A program made the position numbers and the translations under genes. Below are positions 1 to 12,195 of a DNA stretch of 64,000 nt, one piece after another; within the stretch, counting starts at the first letter, position 1, and every line of letters starts with the position of its first letter. The stretch lies in assembly GCA_028386065.3 (NCBI GenBank), contig JAKUCV010004254.1, positions 214,971 to 278,970 on the forward strand. The letters run 5' to 3'. The notes below the pieces were generated by a model, which saw nothing but the letters and a program-made list of their open reading frames with translations, had not been told where the DNA came from and did no database searches. The stretch comes from Turnera subulata (lineage: Eukaryota; Streptophyta; Magnoliopsida; Malpighiales; Passifloraceae).

Positions 1-244
1 ATTATTGAAAAAAAAAATCAGGTTCATATTTGATGTATTTAAAACTGCTTGCAATTGAATGAAAATAATTATTTTTTTAAAAAATGAAATCATATACTAT
101 CTCAAACTCTCCAAATCCTCTACCTGATGTAAAATTCAGGACAGTTGAAGTTTCCTGGAATTTTAACAAATAAAATGCCATCAAGCTATACTCGCGTACC
201 AAAAAAAATAATTTTGTCAATTTTGTTAATATTACAATAAAGAT

Positions 245-1294
245 GTTGCATCCATCAATGGCGATAACTGATTCCTTCATTCTGGAGTGCTCTAAACCAT
301 GGTGGCAACATCTATGGAAATTCGACATCCCCCAAAGGTCAGATCCTTTGCGTGGCGCATATGCACCAACACAGCTCTTGTTCGGCAGAATATTGTATCT
401 AGATTGGGCAGTGTTGATCCTATATGCCCACGCTGTTCCAATGATCCTGAGTCGGTAATACACTTCATTAAAGACTGTCAATGGATTCGAGATCTCTGGT
501 TTTCTAGTCCTGTACCTAACTCTATTTGTGCCTCTACGGCAGTCTCAGCTGCTCAATGGCTGAACGAGTTACATCAAATTCATGGTGATGAAGTTCTTGA
601 ACGAGTACTAATTATTGCATGGTCAGCCTGGAAGGATAGAAATCTCCTTGTATTTCAAAATTCATGCATTAGTCCTCAACAGATTGTGCATGTTGCTATG
701 ACTTTTCTTTACAGGTACAAGGCAGCGAATTCACCCCTGTCACAAGGTTCTCGCACCAGAAGCTGTCAACAATGGCAACCCCCCAATAACATTTTCAAGT
801 TGAACACCGATGCATCAGTCTCGGCAACTGGAGTAGGATTGGGAGCCATTATCCGTGACAAGGATGGGAGTGTGGTAGCTATGTCTACGAGATGGATGGA
901 GGCCAAGCTTGCAGTTGACGTAGGTGAAGCATATGCGGCTGGGTTGGGGCTTTGTCTGGCTCTAGAACTACTACTTTCACATGCAATCCTAGAGATGGAT
1001 GCACAGAGAATCATTACTGTGTTACAACGCCCTTCGGTGGACCATTCCCCTTTAGGCCGAGTGATCGGTGACATGTTTTTTCTTTCAGAGTCTTTACATT
1101 CTGTTCAATTTTCTTATGTTCCCAGAATTTGTAATAAGGCAGCTCATGAACTTTGCTAGTTAGCTAGCCAATATGGTCCGAAAAGATCTTGGTTTTCAGA
1201 CTTTCCCAATCGAGTCCTTGACATTACCAAGGTTGATTTTATTGTAAATCACGTTAATTAATCAATAAAATAAGAGGAATTCTCAAAAAAAAAA
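245..1294 (+). mobile_element. 5'-truncated LINE (non-LTR retrotransposon) with target-site duplication
   Basis: The segment ends in an A-run (about 1285-1295) shortly after a possible AATAAA signal. It is flanked by near-identical 14-bp direct repeats, ATTACAATAAAGAT at 231-244 and ATTGCAATAAAGAT at 1295-1308 (13 of 14 match). A target-site duplication plus 3' A tail and lost 5' end is the signature of target-primed reverse transcription. Only the 3' end of ORF2 (zinc-binding and RNase H regions) is present. Exact borders are uncertain by a few bases because the A tail merges with the duplication. Confidence 0.88.
258..1159 (+). pseudogene. LINE ORF2 C-terminus: zf-RVT and RNase H domains, frameshifted
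   Basis: This would encode the C-terminal part of a plant LINE reverse transcriptase polyprotein. The zf-RVT domain starts in one frame (WWQHLWKFDIP) and continues after a 1-nt shift in a C run near 330 in the frame starting at 299 (KVRSFAWRICTNTALVRQ, then the Cys-Cys-His-Cys pattern CPRCSNDPESVIHFIKDC). An RNase H domain follows: FKLNTDASVSATGVGLGAII with the first catalytic Asp, the Glu in VDVGEAYAAGLGL, LEMDAQRI, and a terminal NKAAHELC. The frame ends at the TAG at 1157-1159. There is no endonuclease or RT core, so the copy is dead. The family assignment is firm; the subfamily is not. Confidence 0.85.
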
Positions 1295-1308
1295 ATTGCA
1301 ATAAAGAT

Positions 1309-3890
1309 ACTTCTTTCCAATTAGTATATATATCTTTTACATGAGTAATTAGTTGATAGGTAAACAAGGATTCCAAAGCAACCGCCGTTAGCCATACTTA
1401 AGGGAGTCGTGTCCTTGCTTGAATACCTTTAGACCATGCATGGAAAATTGGAAACACCTCGCAAAATGCGCTAAACGACATTGTTTCTCAGGAAACAAAC
1501 CCAACCCATCATTATCATATATCTCAAAGAATGGAATCCTATGGGGTCAAATGTACATTTGAGTTCGACAAAAAAAAATGTACATTTGAGTTTTACATTT
1601 TGTAACGATTATATACCTTAATTTTTTTTGTTTGGATTATGTACCTAAATGTTGTCGCGATCATGTACGGGTACTTAGGGTAACTATGCTACTGATGTGG
1701 CACTAGTAGCGTTGAGTCGGAAAAAATTTGAAGTATACGATCTTTACAGATGTAAAATTTGCAACTCTAAAAATTTCTTTGACCTAAACCAAACTTTTGG
1801 AGGTGAAGAAGAAAAGAGATGAGACAAAACAAACAAAAAAAAAAAAGCAAGAGGAAAGCCCAACAAAAAGATGAGAAGAAGGCAAAAAAAAGAAAAACTG
1901 AGAAAAAAGAAGAAGAATAATTCCGTATATAACCATATGGATATTTGTTTATTTTTTAAAAAATATTTGTGGAGATGTTAGATAACATGCAGGTTATGTT
2001 TGATATCACTCGGAATAGTGACTATAGTGAGGTTGTTTGAAACAAAATGAATTATGATGTCCATTCCAATTCCAAGTGTGACCAAACTGGATTAAATTTC
2101 TTTAAATAATATAAATAATGCTTTACAAGAAGTGCATGCTAAGAGGATATATGTTTGTTGCATGTTTTTGCACTAATTACAGGGTTTAACACGAGGAATT
2201 TGGATAATTGCCGCCATTTGCGTTTGAATGTTGAAAATGCTTTAATATTTTGTCCGTAGAACTTTTTGTATTGAGTTGTTGCTAAGGATGATCGCTCATC
2301 TAAGTTGCTACGTTCTCTTTTTTTTTTTTTTTCAAAACTAGTCACCTACTAATATGGTTTAGGAGTGAGAAATTCACACGAAATTAAATAGTAGTAGTAT
2401 TTATCTTTTGTAATTACACGATTCTTCTTTAAGAATTTAAATAGACCAACAACTATAATAAAATCCTGCCGTAGCTAAAAAGACAACAACTATTATAATA
2501 GTTTTCTCCATTTTGGCTATTTCAAAATTTTAGAATATTGTCTATTATTATTCTTTGAAAGGAGAAATAGTAAAATTACAAAAAAAAATAAATACCAGCA
2601 TTTGATTCTTAATAGATTTGTCACTCAAAACCATATTAGCAAATAACCAATTTAGTTCTAGTTATATTAGCAGACAATCAATTTAGAATTAACGAAATAC
2701 AGACAGCACAACGTGATAAATAAGTTAGAGGTGAGGTGTTAGTGTCTTTGACGACTGTCCAAAATGACTAGTAGTATTGTTTAACATTTGACAGCATTTC
2801 TGTGACTCAAAACTGTCGATGGATGGAAAATGTCAGTTACGTAACTAAAGACCTCTTTATTTTCACGCCGGCCACGTGCTTTTAAGCCCTCCTTTTCAGT
2901 TTCCAACTGTCGCTTATTTCTCACATGCCTTTTTTATTGCTCCTTTGAATTTGGCTTTTGCCTTAAAATAAAATCTTATCCCCAAATTAACCATCTTCAC
3001 TAAATTTAACTTCCCTTCCTTTTACCGCTCCATTCATTTGTTTTGCTTTTTAACATCTCCTGGAAAGACCTCTTCTGCTGCGTATCTATCTACCTACAAA
3101 ACTACGGCCTTAGTTCACGATTCTTGACAATTTTGAACTCGTAGAACAACTTCTTGGATGTAGACATGACTGGTAAATGTTGAATAAAGCAACAGTAAAA
3201 ACAACACTGCCAAAAATTCAAAGCAAAAAAGAAACAAATTTGGCTCTTACTTTTTGATTATCCAAAATTCAAATGTTGCATCTGATTCCTTATATTTCTA
3301 TCTTAACTGGGACCTTAAATTAGAATCATTCTTTTTTTTTTTCTTTTTTTATTGAGGAATTTGAATTAAAACTTTATATCCTCGTGGAAGGAAAGTGCAA
3401 ATGGCAAAGTTCTGTTTTGGGTTTCCAATGTAAGAACGAGTAAATGACAGATTGCAAGTGCTACTGCAACTACTACACTTGTGATTCTCAAAATCATACC
3501 AGAATATGTTATAGAAATGAAGTAATCCATCCCTTTTAAATCCTGGACAGCACCAGAAAAAGGTTTTGTTGAATCTTTTCCTCCCATCTCTGATTTCTTC
3601 AAAGCCAAAATAAATTAATCAGCGAGTCATTATCGTCACCATAAAAATTTTAATTTATCGATGTTTTTTTTTTCTTTTTCCTTCTTTTTGGAGGATAAGA
3701 TTAACGCACAGGAACAGGAAAGGCTTCCACGTGTCAGCTACAGAACTGGTTTGGAGTTTGAGTGGATCACCCCAAACGGAGGAACTAGTCCTGGTGGTTT
3801 TGGTCGCGTACCTGCTTTAGCCGGTAAACCCACACAACATCACCGGCTAGTGTACCTTGTTTTTCTTGTGGTCAAAGCCTTAAAGCCTCA
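1309..3890. other. Intergenic region upstream of the telomere-binding protein gene
   Basis: I see no coding region. It is AT-rich with A/T homopolymers. At 1540-1740 there is a half-element resembling the foldback family (listed separately). G-box-like CACGTG cores sit near 2874 and 3730; the nearer one is about 180 bp upstream of the TATA box of the next gene and could be regulatory, but this is not shown by sequence alone. Confidence 0.5.
1545..1740. repeat. Possible one-ended remnant of a foldback (Mutator-like) element
   Basis: It contains spaced repeats of a TGTAC/TATACC-type motif (ATGTACATTTGAG twice, then TATATACCTTAA, TATGTACCTAAA, CATGTACGGGTAC), followed by GATGTGGCAC. This order (subterminal TGTACC-like repeats, then GATGACGTGG-like sequence) is the same as in the complete foldback elements at 22928 and 35147. 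I found no matching opposite end or target-site duplication, so this is a tentative remnant. Confidence 0.35.
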
Positions 3891-3905
3891 AAGCCCCCCA
3901 AAGGA

Positions 3906-3913
3906 TATATAAA
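3906..3913 (+). promoter_or_regulatory. TATA box of the telomere-binding protein gene
   Basis: TATATAAA lies at 3906-3913, followed by a purine-rich leader start near 3935-3945. It is the only strong TATA box placed sensibly upstream of the splice acceptor at 5411-5420 that leads into the first coding exon. The transcription start itself is inferred. Confidence 0.6.
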
Positions 3914-3934
3914 CAGAGAGAGTTTTGTGGGTTT

Positions 3935-5497
3935 AAGGACAAAAAGAAAAAAAAAAAAACGTTGGGTGGTTTTCAGGGGGTTTTTGCTGATCAGACATAA
4001 AAACCATTCTTTCCAAAAAGTGAGTTTTTTCTTTTCTGTCCCTTCTTTTTTGTTCCTTTCCATGTTGCCTTGCAAAATCCTCTTCTGATATATATGCATA
4101 TAAATATATTTTTCCGTTCAGACATAGATTCTCTTTTGGTTTTGCAAAGTTTTAGCAAGTTCTGACAACTACCCTTGTCTGAAACTGCAAATTGTCTTCT
4201 AAAATTGTTCGTTATTAACGGAGTTTTTGTTGCCTTTTCTCCTTCTTGCTTGATCTGATGATGTCTTTTCTGTGGAAACGTTTCCTTCCTTCTTTCAGCA
4301 GCAGCAGAATTGTGGGTTGGCCTTATATTATAGCTTCCCTTGAATTCAAAAAATATAATGCGAGAATTAAAAAGTAATTGTATTTGTGAAACCTTCTATC
4401 TTGCTCACTCTCCTTAAAAAGTTTGAGATATTTGTGTTGCATTTGTAGTATGTGGCCAAATGGATCTTCGAAATATTATGTTGCTAGAATGGCACTAATT
4501 GTTTATGAGTGTTTTGGGATCTGAGAATGATCAACTGCCTACTCCTTCAAATACTTTTTTAAGAGATCATCTCGTGGAGGAGTTTCAGTACCTATCAGGG
4601 TTTTATTATTCTTTTTTGGGTTTATGTCAGGCTTATCCCTTTGTTTCTTTTCTCCATTTTCATTTTATATTGCGAGAAAATGAAATAAATTTGGTTTTTG
4701 TGAGAAGTTAAAGAGGATGGAAACTGGCCTCTATTGTGGCTCTATAATTATTCATGATTTCTCACCGGACATATGTTGTAAAGGAGATGCCGCCTTTATA
4801 TAGGTGTCCTAGTCTTTTGCAGCAGCAAGCAATTTTTTTTCTCCCTCTTTTTTGCTCTTTTCTGACCTCCTTTCTTGGCAACAGTAGAAGAATTTTTCCT
4901 TACTAGTTCATTGCTGATCTTTCTTCTTCGGATCATTTCGTCAGCACATCTGTGCTGGCTTCGCGTAATGTTGAAATTTCAGATCATTTTGAAGATTTTG
5001 AGTTATGTGGTGGCTAAGATGGAAAGACCTGTCATTTTGTCATTGCATTTGCCTATACGTCCACTAGAAGTTGTTCACGATTTCTATCTTTTTCCATTGG
5101 TTTTGCATTTTTCTGCTTATGAGGCGACAAACAGAAAGAATCTTCATAGCATCAGAACACAAAAATGGGAATATTTTGAATGCTATTCTATTAGCTCATT
5201 AGTCTTACCATTTTTGAACTAGATCTAATTCGCATGCGCACTTGAACTACCTCTCTTCTTTTAGAAATAAAAAAACATTGCTAGCAGCAATGCGTTACTA
5301 ACTTTCTTGTGCCACCTAAATCTGGAGCGTTATAGGCCGCATGATTTGTGAACTTGTAATGTCAGTGTGCTGTTGTGCTGGTGCAAAATCTAATTACAAA
5401 AAATTTGGGTATTCTTACAGGCTTTGCTCTTCTGAGAAGACTTGGCTGGGTGATTAGTTTTGTTTAATGAGTTTCTTTTGTAATGAATCTCTGAGAT
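3935..5497 (+). other. 5' UTR with a long leader intron (telomere-binding protein gene)
   Basis: There is no ORF of interest here. A plausible donor (AAAAA|GTGAGTT at 4020) and a good acceptor (ATTCTTACAG ending at 5420) would define a leader intron of about 1.4 kb, leaving a short UTR exon at 5421-5497 just before the ATG. Pyrimidine-rich stretches fill the intron. The arrangement is inferred from splice signals only. Confidence 0.5.
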
Positions 5498-8360
5498 ATG
5501 GTATTGCATAGGAGTTTGGACTACAGATTTAATGGCTATCAAGCGCCTGTGGTTCCTCGAGCTTCTAGATCACTGAGGGTAATCAAATCCTACTATTCCA
5601 GAAGTTGCCTACTGTCTATGTATAAACATTGTCCTGATATTATAAGTCTTTATTACTGGTTTTAGGGGAAGGGACCAATCAGAAAGAAATCTGGGGATAA
5701 TCACAGACGTGCTTTTGAAATTTTGGCTAGTGTTGCTGGAAATTTATTGCAGAAGGGTGAAGGTTCTGGTCCCTTAAATACTTTTGATGGCAAAGATCAG
5801 TGTAATGTTGTAAAAAACATTGTTAACCAGAACCAGGAAAGTGGCGAGCAGTTACTGAAAGCAGACCCCTCGTATAGGGAAATTTGTTGCAAGAAGACCT
5901 CTGTCTGTGTGCCTAGTTTGCAAAGGCAACATTCTGGCTATAAATCCAACAAGTTTCCACATGCTCATGAAGATTTAAGTGTCAAGCACAAGCTAGGTTA
6001 TTATTTTAAGGGAGAGCCTGAAGCTGGATCTCTAAATATTCAAAATATTGAAAGTGGAACCTTTCAAGTTAAAGACAGATTGGAAAATGCAATGGAACCT
6101 GAGAAGGAAAATGTCTCTGAAGATCCTTTGGGAAGCAATGTGAAGAAATCTATGTTCAAAGACTCTGTAGCTCGAGATCATGTTCCTGCTGACATGAAAG
6201 TAGGTAGTAGAGATAATGACGATAACTCTTTTGACTGTTCACAACATGGAACTGTGGTGAAAAAGTATAGGCCATATATTGGTGGTCGTGAAATAAGAAA
6301 TCTATCTGTTTCTAGACACTGGAGGGTTGCTCAGAATTTGAAGACTGGAGGCCATTTTAGAACAGGTAAATGCCTTCTTAATGTTTTGGTGACACTTTTA
6401 TTAAAGTTGTGGTTGGGGATTAAATCCTTATTTGCTTTTATGGTTTTGGATGGGCAAACAAAGAACATGAATCTATGATCTTGAATTTTTTGTGTATTTG
6501 ATCAACATCTTTGGCAATGATGTTTGTAGATAGAAGGACAAGGCCCATTTGCTTCGGTGGGAGACCCAGTTATACTCATGACAGATCTGAGAATATTTTT
6601 CCTATCAAGAAAAGAAAGTTCTATTATCAAGACCAGTTATCCACAATGGATGGAGCATGTGATTGTGAAGATGTATATAATCCTCCCAGGAAGAGAGCCA
6701 ATATAGATAACTCTGACCCAGGTTCAAGAATGAATGGTTGGAAAATTCGTATTCATATTTATCGTTCACACTTCATTCTTAGGACTTGTGGCGATATTTC
6801 GTTTCAACTGGAAAGTCTTTGTTCTTTCATGCAGCAATTGGAGAATCATCCTTAGCGTCGGGGGAAAAAAATTCTCCAGACATGAGGGGTTGTAATGGTA
6901 AGAGAGCCCACAATGGATGGTTGATGCTTGATGGTGCCTTATGTTGTATAGTTCACTTTATTTGAGGAGGTTTTGACTTGCCTTCATTTTGTTGTTCAGT
7001 AAAGCTCAGCATAAAATCCTTTAAGGTCCCTGAGCTCTTTATCGACATGCCTGCTACAGCAACTGTTGGCTCCCTGAAGGTATTATTATTACATTTCCTT
7101 GCTGTTGGCGACGTGTAGATTCTTTCATGTTAGTTTTGTTTTGAGTTTTGAGTCCTTAATACTTGTCCTATACCGTAGAGGACAGTAATGGAGGCAGTGA
7201 CTGCCATACTTGGAGATGGACTACATGTAGGTATCCTTGTTCAAGGAAAGAGGGTTAGAGATGACAATAAAACTCTGCTTCAGACTGGAATATCCGAAGA
7301 TGAAATGCATGGAAGTTTGGGATTTATGTTGGAGCCTAGAGATGCTCCAATAAGCAGTGTACCTGGGGGCCAAAATAGGTGAGCTAATACTAGTAGCTGT
7401 CCCTGTGTTTATTTCTGGTCCATTCTCTACTACACTTGATCCAATGTGGAAAAAGAAAAATACTGTACTCCGGGTACCCTGAATCATTATGACATTGCAT
7501 TGCATCATATATCAGGCATCCTATGGCACAACAACCAGGGAGTTCCAGTGTCTCTCCAGTTGCTTCAGAGAAAAGGTTTGGTAGTCATGTTTGCACTGAT
7601 CCTAGTACAGCCCTCTCTCTGTGTCCTCTGGCCGACAATGCAACTTCAGATTCTGAAGCTATTGTTGCAGTTCCAGCTATCGGGACAGAGCCATTAGCTG
7701 TGGTTCCACTTAATTCCAAATCCAGGAATCTTGAGTTAGGGCAGCGCCGAATCAGGAGACCTTTTTCAGTTTCAGAAGTAGAGGCATTAGTGCAGGCAGT
7801 CGAAAAGCTGGGAACTGGAAGGTGTGTCCTGTAATTGTCAATTGTATATAGTTTGGTCAGAGAAGAGTTTTTCCTTTGTTAAGTGGTGTCTTGGTTCCAG
7901 GTGGCGTGATGTTAAGTTGCGTGCCTTTGACAATGCACACCATCGAACTTATGTGGATCTGAAGGTGAGTACTTTATTGACTTGTTACATGCTATTATAA
8001 GTTTCCTGTGTTTATTAATTGTTTGAACTTCTCCTTATTCCCTTTGCATGACTTAAAAAGATTGGTATTTCCTCTCCTGATTGCACCCAGAAACTTGTGC
8101 TAACTTATCTGATTGTTTGATCAAATCTTTGTCAAGTGTGAGTGATATGCATAATGTTTTCTTGGGGGTATGCTTGTAACATATTATTGGTTCATGGGAT
8201 GGGGCAGGACAAGTGGAAGACTTTGGTGCATACAGCAACAATCACACCCCAGCAGAGGAGGGGGGAACCTGTGCCCCAAGAGCTCCTGGACAGGGTCCTA
8301 GCTGTCGATGCACACTGGTCACAGAGGCAGGGCAAGCAACGTGTAAAGCCAGCTGCATGA
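5498..8360 (+). CDS. TRP/TBP-type telomere repeat-binding protein (Myb-like telobox, ubiquitin-like domain)
   Basis: The product should be a nuclear protein binding double-stranded plant telomeric TTTAGGG repeats. Nine coding exons with GT-AG borders and consistent phase: 5498-5578, 5666-6365, 6530-6736, 6835-6897, 7000-7079, 7179-7378, 7516-7821, 7901-7964, 8208-8360. Together they give 617 aa, the usual size for the family. The start MVLHRSLDYRFNGY is the conserved N-terminus of plant TRP proteins. Residues about 351-443 form the central ubiquitin-like domain (KSFKVPELFIDMPATATVGS, then ILGDGLHVGILVQGKRV). Residues about 522-600 form the C-terminal Myb domain with plant extension: RRPFSVSEVEALVQAVEKLG, WRDVKLRAFD, telobox VDLKDKWKTLVHTA across the last intron, then RRGEPVPQELLDRVL. 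The exon 3 donor (AATG|GTTGGA) is the weakest border. The family is certain; which member (TRP1, TBP1, TRFL) is not. Confidence 0.93.
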
Positions 8361-8685
8361 TATATTTTGCCTTCTTTTCCTGACAAATTGCCAAGAAGGT
8401 TTAGGTAGGAGGTGGTAAATTTACAGTTGGCTAGATGAAGAAGATATGTGGTTGTCTTTATTATAATGTAAAGGTTAAAGGTGAATAATAATATAAGGAA
8501 CATATGATGTAAATTAAGGTCCTTTTAGATAAGCTTATTCTTTTGGCTCTTTTTTCTTTCTCCTGGGTGGAGGGTAACCATGCTGCCTTGTCTTGCAAGG
8601 AATTTGGTGATTTGTAAAGAATTATGTATGCTAAAGGGTTTCTTAGCAGCTACATTGCTTCCCAGCAACGAATTTGTAAATAAGC

Positions 8686-8691
8686 AATAAA
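8686..8691 (+). terminator. Poly(A) signal of the telomere-binding protein gene
   Basis: AATAAA lies about 330 bp after the stop codon, in a T-rich 3' region, followed by TATGTAAAAA. The position suits a plant near-upstream element. Confidence 0.5.
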
Positions 8692-8699
8692 TTATGTAA

Positions 8700-10811
8700 A
8701 AATGGTTCCATCCCTTCCCTTTCTGTGTTATTTTCTTCTTACTTATTCATTTGGTGACATGACATTTTGTGCCATTTCATGTAGAGGGAAGAGCCATGGG
8801 CTTGACACTTCCATCTTAATGAAATCCATCATCGACGGATCTACACTGATGCCAAAGAGCCCAAATCACCAATTCAGTGTATGCCCCTTTTGGGCTTGCA
8901 TTCCATCACCGAGAGAGCACATGATTAGTAGTAGCACAGCACAAAACATGAGTATTGCATCATGGTTTTTCCCAGCTTTAATTAACATATGGTCCCTCCT
9001 ATTTTATTATTACGCATCGTAATATGTTATAGGTTCTCTGTTAAGACTTAATAATACGTATTTTAATATGTAACACATGTGATCCTATAGGTAAAAGATC
9101 TTCTTAGAAGCTCTTTAAAATCCTTATAACGTTATGGTTTTTCTTGCTTGCATGTGAATGCATGTGGTATGACTTCTCGTTATATTTGCTTGTTCTATAA
9201 TAGTCAGCTTATATTTACGCATCCATTTATAAATATATCTGTTGAGTAGTACTGATACGCACACATAAGAATCAAACATAAATCTGCTCAACTTAACAAA
9301 GTGCGTAAATCCTACAAAAAATTGTATGATTAATAGTAAAAGGATATTATCTTTTTTTAAAAAAAAAAACAAAAAGAACACTATAATATAACTATGAAAG
9401 TAGGACATATATAGAGTCATCATACGTAGACAGTACAAATTTTCAGAAGTGTCATCTGCCTCAAAAGAGATATTACTATCGGAATACAATCTCAGGCTAA
9501 TTTTCTCAAATGGACAATGGTAGTACTTAATTACAACAATAACATGTTCGCTGGGATTGGTCCAGATTGACTTGCTAATTATTTCTTTGATTTCTTTTTC
9601 TACCATCCACCGATTACAGCCAATTCTACTCTTATCTAAGATGATTATCGGTCTAATACTTTTTCTAACGTATCTTTAACTTGATTGAGAATCGAATAAC
9701 ATTATTTATACATCCTTCGAATCAAAAATAAAATAAAAAACAGGCCTGGTCTGGTCTTCGGATACTGATGTAAAATTTGACTTCTCTTGTTGTGGGGTCT
9801 AATATTTGACTTCCATTGTTGACAAAAGAATAAAAACATTATTAGAAAGGCATCTGACAGGGCCCTTTACAGTTTACACCATGATTTTCTATTATTTTTT
9901 CAGTTGAGTAGTGGGCATGATATGATTCAGGTGTCACAGATGCAGTGAATGCGAGGGTATCTTGGTGGACTATTTTTTTTCCATTTCCATTTCTTTAACA
10001 TGTTCTCGGTGGTCTAGAAATAAACAACAGTAAACCAAGGCATATTCTGATTTGAACCGAAATAAATAGGAGATCTGCTGCCCACTATCAAGTACTAGAA
10101 AAAGTTTTGTAGCACCACACCTCAAGATGCTATGCTAATAATTGAAATTCTTTGGAACGAAAAGCTTCCCCTTTCCTGTCCTACCAGTTATATATATTTC
10201 TTTTCTAGCATGAATCTGAAACCTCTCAAAAAAGCATAAAAAAGTTGGGTTTAAAAATGTTAGGATTGGAGAAAAGCGAGGACAAATACCAACCAACCGA
10301 CATATTAACCTCTCCCAAGAATCAAACGTTGACATAAACACATTGATTCGACTTTCAGGAGTCTATAAACAAACACTGATCAAGCAAAAACAATAAGGTT
10401 TGTGTCTGATATAAATAATCCATAAGCAGGTTAGTTCCCATAGACGTTTTAAGGTTATTGACCAAGTCTTAAAGAAATACTAATTACCAACTCGCGTTAA
10501 CATCATCAATAGAAGTTAGCAACATCAACATATGCCCACTATAATTTCCGAAAACGATTAGTAATTAGTTAACTATTGTGCCCACTAAACTCATAAAGAT
10601 GTGTTTGGTCTGAGGCAATGCGAGTTCCAGTTAGACACCCACATACATCTCCCAAACGAAGTCTTTAACTAATTCATTCTATTTTAATGATTTCAATTCG
10701 ATATGTTTAAGATTTAAGTGATTCTACGACCAAAGAAAGTGAAGAGAACTGATCTTTTGGGTTGGCAGCCAGGCGTGACAAAAAAAAGATAATCACAAAC
10801 TCGCAAATCTA
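8700..10811. other. Intergenic region without recognisable genes
   Basis: AT-rich with scattered A/T runs. The open frames on either strand are short, low-complexity and resemble no family I know. No repeat with clear ends was seen. Confidence 0.5.
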
Positions 10812-11076
10812 GGCATTTGCACTCCTATTAAAGCGGAGCTGTGGGCAATACTTCTGGGGTACATGAAGCATGGAACATGGGGCTCACTCATCTCATTATT
10901 GAGACGGATTCGGGTGAGCATTGGATTGGATTGAGTCCACACAGAATTCCCTGGTAGCCGAAGATGGTTTGATTAGGGAGATCAATTCTTGGTTAGAGCG
11001 GCAATGGAAGGTTGATGTTGTTTTTGTGAATAGAGGGGCGAATTTTTGTGCAGATGCCCTCCCTAACTTAGCTTAA
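10812..11076 (+). pseudogene. RNase H-like domain remnant (LINE-derived), two frameshifts
   Basis: Three short frames join into one RNase H-like domain of the plant LINE type. GICTPIKAELWAILLG carries the catalytic Glu context. After a shift comes VHEAWNMGLTHLIIETDSG with the ETDS catalytic Asp. After a second shift comes SLVAEDGLIREINSWLERQW, then VDVVFVNRGANFCADALPNLA and a TAA at 11074-11076. The order and spacing match RNase H domains at the C-terminus of plant LINE ORF2 and related orphan RNase H genes. No flanking duplication or A tail was found. Confidence 0.75.
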
Positions 11077-11734
11077 TTTTGACTTACCACAAGGCTGTAC
11101 TATTTTCCAGGAGCCACCTGACATAGCTAGCTAGAGAAGTTCCTTTGTATGTAATTATTTTGCTATTAATATGAGGCAAATGATAGGAAGGATTATGCCT
11201 TTTGATTAATTGGGAGATCAAGACTCAAAATCGTGGAGATGCAACTGATAGCGTGTCAGGAGTTCATCACTTGCTAACTGTGTTGTTGTTGTATCAAGAA
11301 AGGGCTTGAGACTAGATAAGTAGCTATTGTGTTGAAGCTAAATGGGGTATAGATTGACTTGAATTCAGAAAGGTATATTAAGATTAACTCCTCGCTCCTT
11401 TTGACAAAAAAACAAATCTCATTTCCCTTCCCCCAAATTCTCGAGGAAAACAGGCCGCTTTGCCCTGCGCATCTGTCAACAATCTATATTTCATTGGCTT
11501 TGAGACAAGCACAGGAGGAAGGAAGGACAAGAGAAACAATAAAGCCTTAATACCGCTTTCCACAAGCACGACCACAAGAGGAAAAGAGAGGGGGGAAAAA
11601 AAGCCTTAATACATTCAAAACACATCGGCAGGCAAGCATTAGCAATTTACACAACATAGAGGTCCTCTCTAACCGTCAGGGATTCAGGGATTTAGACAAC
11701 AGTTTCATATACTTAAGAGTTTGATAAACTTATT

Positions 11735-12195
11735 GAAATTAAAACGGTACCGGCCATCCAGAATTGGTATGATACCAGTAAGTAGGACTTACAACTTATT
11801 TGCGCGCCAGGGCTTCCTCAAATTTTTCAAGAAGGCCATACTTCTTAAAGAACTCCTTCGACTCCTCCAAGTCCTTCCGACCGCTCCTCCTTCCGCTTGT
11901 CCAACTTCTTGAGTTCTTGCCGGTACCTCTTTTCACCTTCCTTGTACCGTACATAAGCATAGCCCGCAAGAACGCAAGTTGCGGTACATTTTGCAACAAA
12001 TAGAGAGGCATTCCATGCTCTCCACTGCAACAATTGATACAGCGGAAATAGTAATTAAGAAAAGATAGAATGCTCAAAGGGGGGAAGAACAACACGAGGG
12101 CAACACAAGCTATACATCATCAAATAATTTTAGAGACAATACTAACAAAACCCAGACCACCATCACGCCATCAAACAATACTCGATTGGGTTGGA
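11735..12195. repeat. Segmental duplication, copy A (partner at 20928-21425)
   Basis: The sequence from the CCATCCAGAATTGGTATGAT segment through the small gene's last exon and on to CAGACCACCATCACGCCATC matches 20928-21425 in the same orientation with small indels. Similarity stops near 12195. The copies lie about 9 kb apart on either side of the GRAS gene. Confidence 0.85.
11796..12024 (-). pseudogene. Frameshifted paralogue of the small gene at 20983-21727
   Basis: Reading leftwards, a retained splice acceptor (ATTGTTGCAG) opens into WRAWNASLFVAKCTATCVLA, closely matching the second exon of the gene at 20983-21727. After about 50 codons the frame breaks: the original frame ends at 11845, and the homologous C-terminus (DLEESKEFFKKYGLLEKF) continues one frame over to a TAA at 11796-11798. 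No counterpart of the first exon (MSNLKAL) is visible upstream, where homology ends near 12195. Loss of the start exon plus a frameshift indicates a pseudogene, though use of a different upstream exon cannot be ruled out. Confidence 0.72.

Noticed and set aside
4875..5222. Possible 115-codon ORF upstream of the telomere protein
   Set aside because: It lies within the predicted leader intron, has no ATG at the frame start, and its composition is low-complexity hydrophobic translation of T-rich DNA.
9124..9606. 160-codon minus-strand frame
   Set aside because: Rich in Phe, Ile, Leu and Lys runs from AT-rich DNA, no domain, no promoter or splice context. Likely chance.
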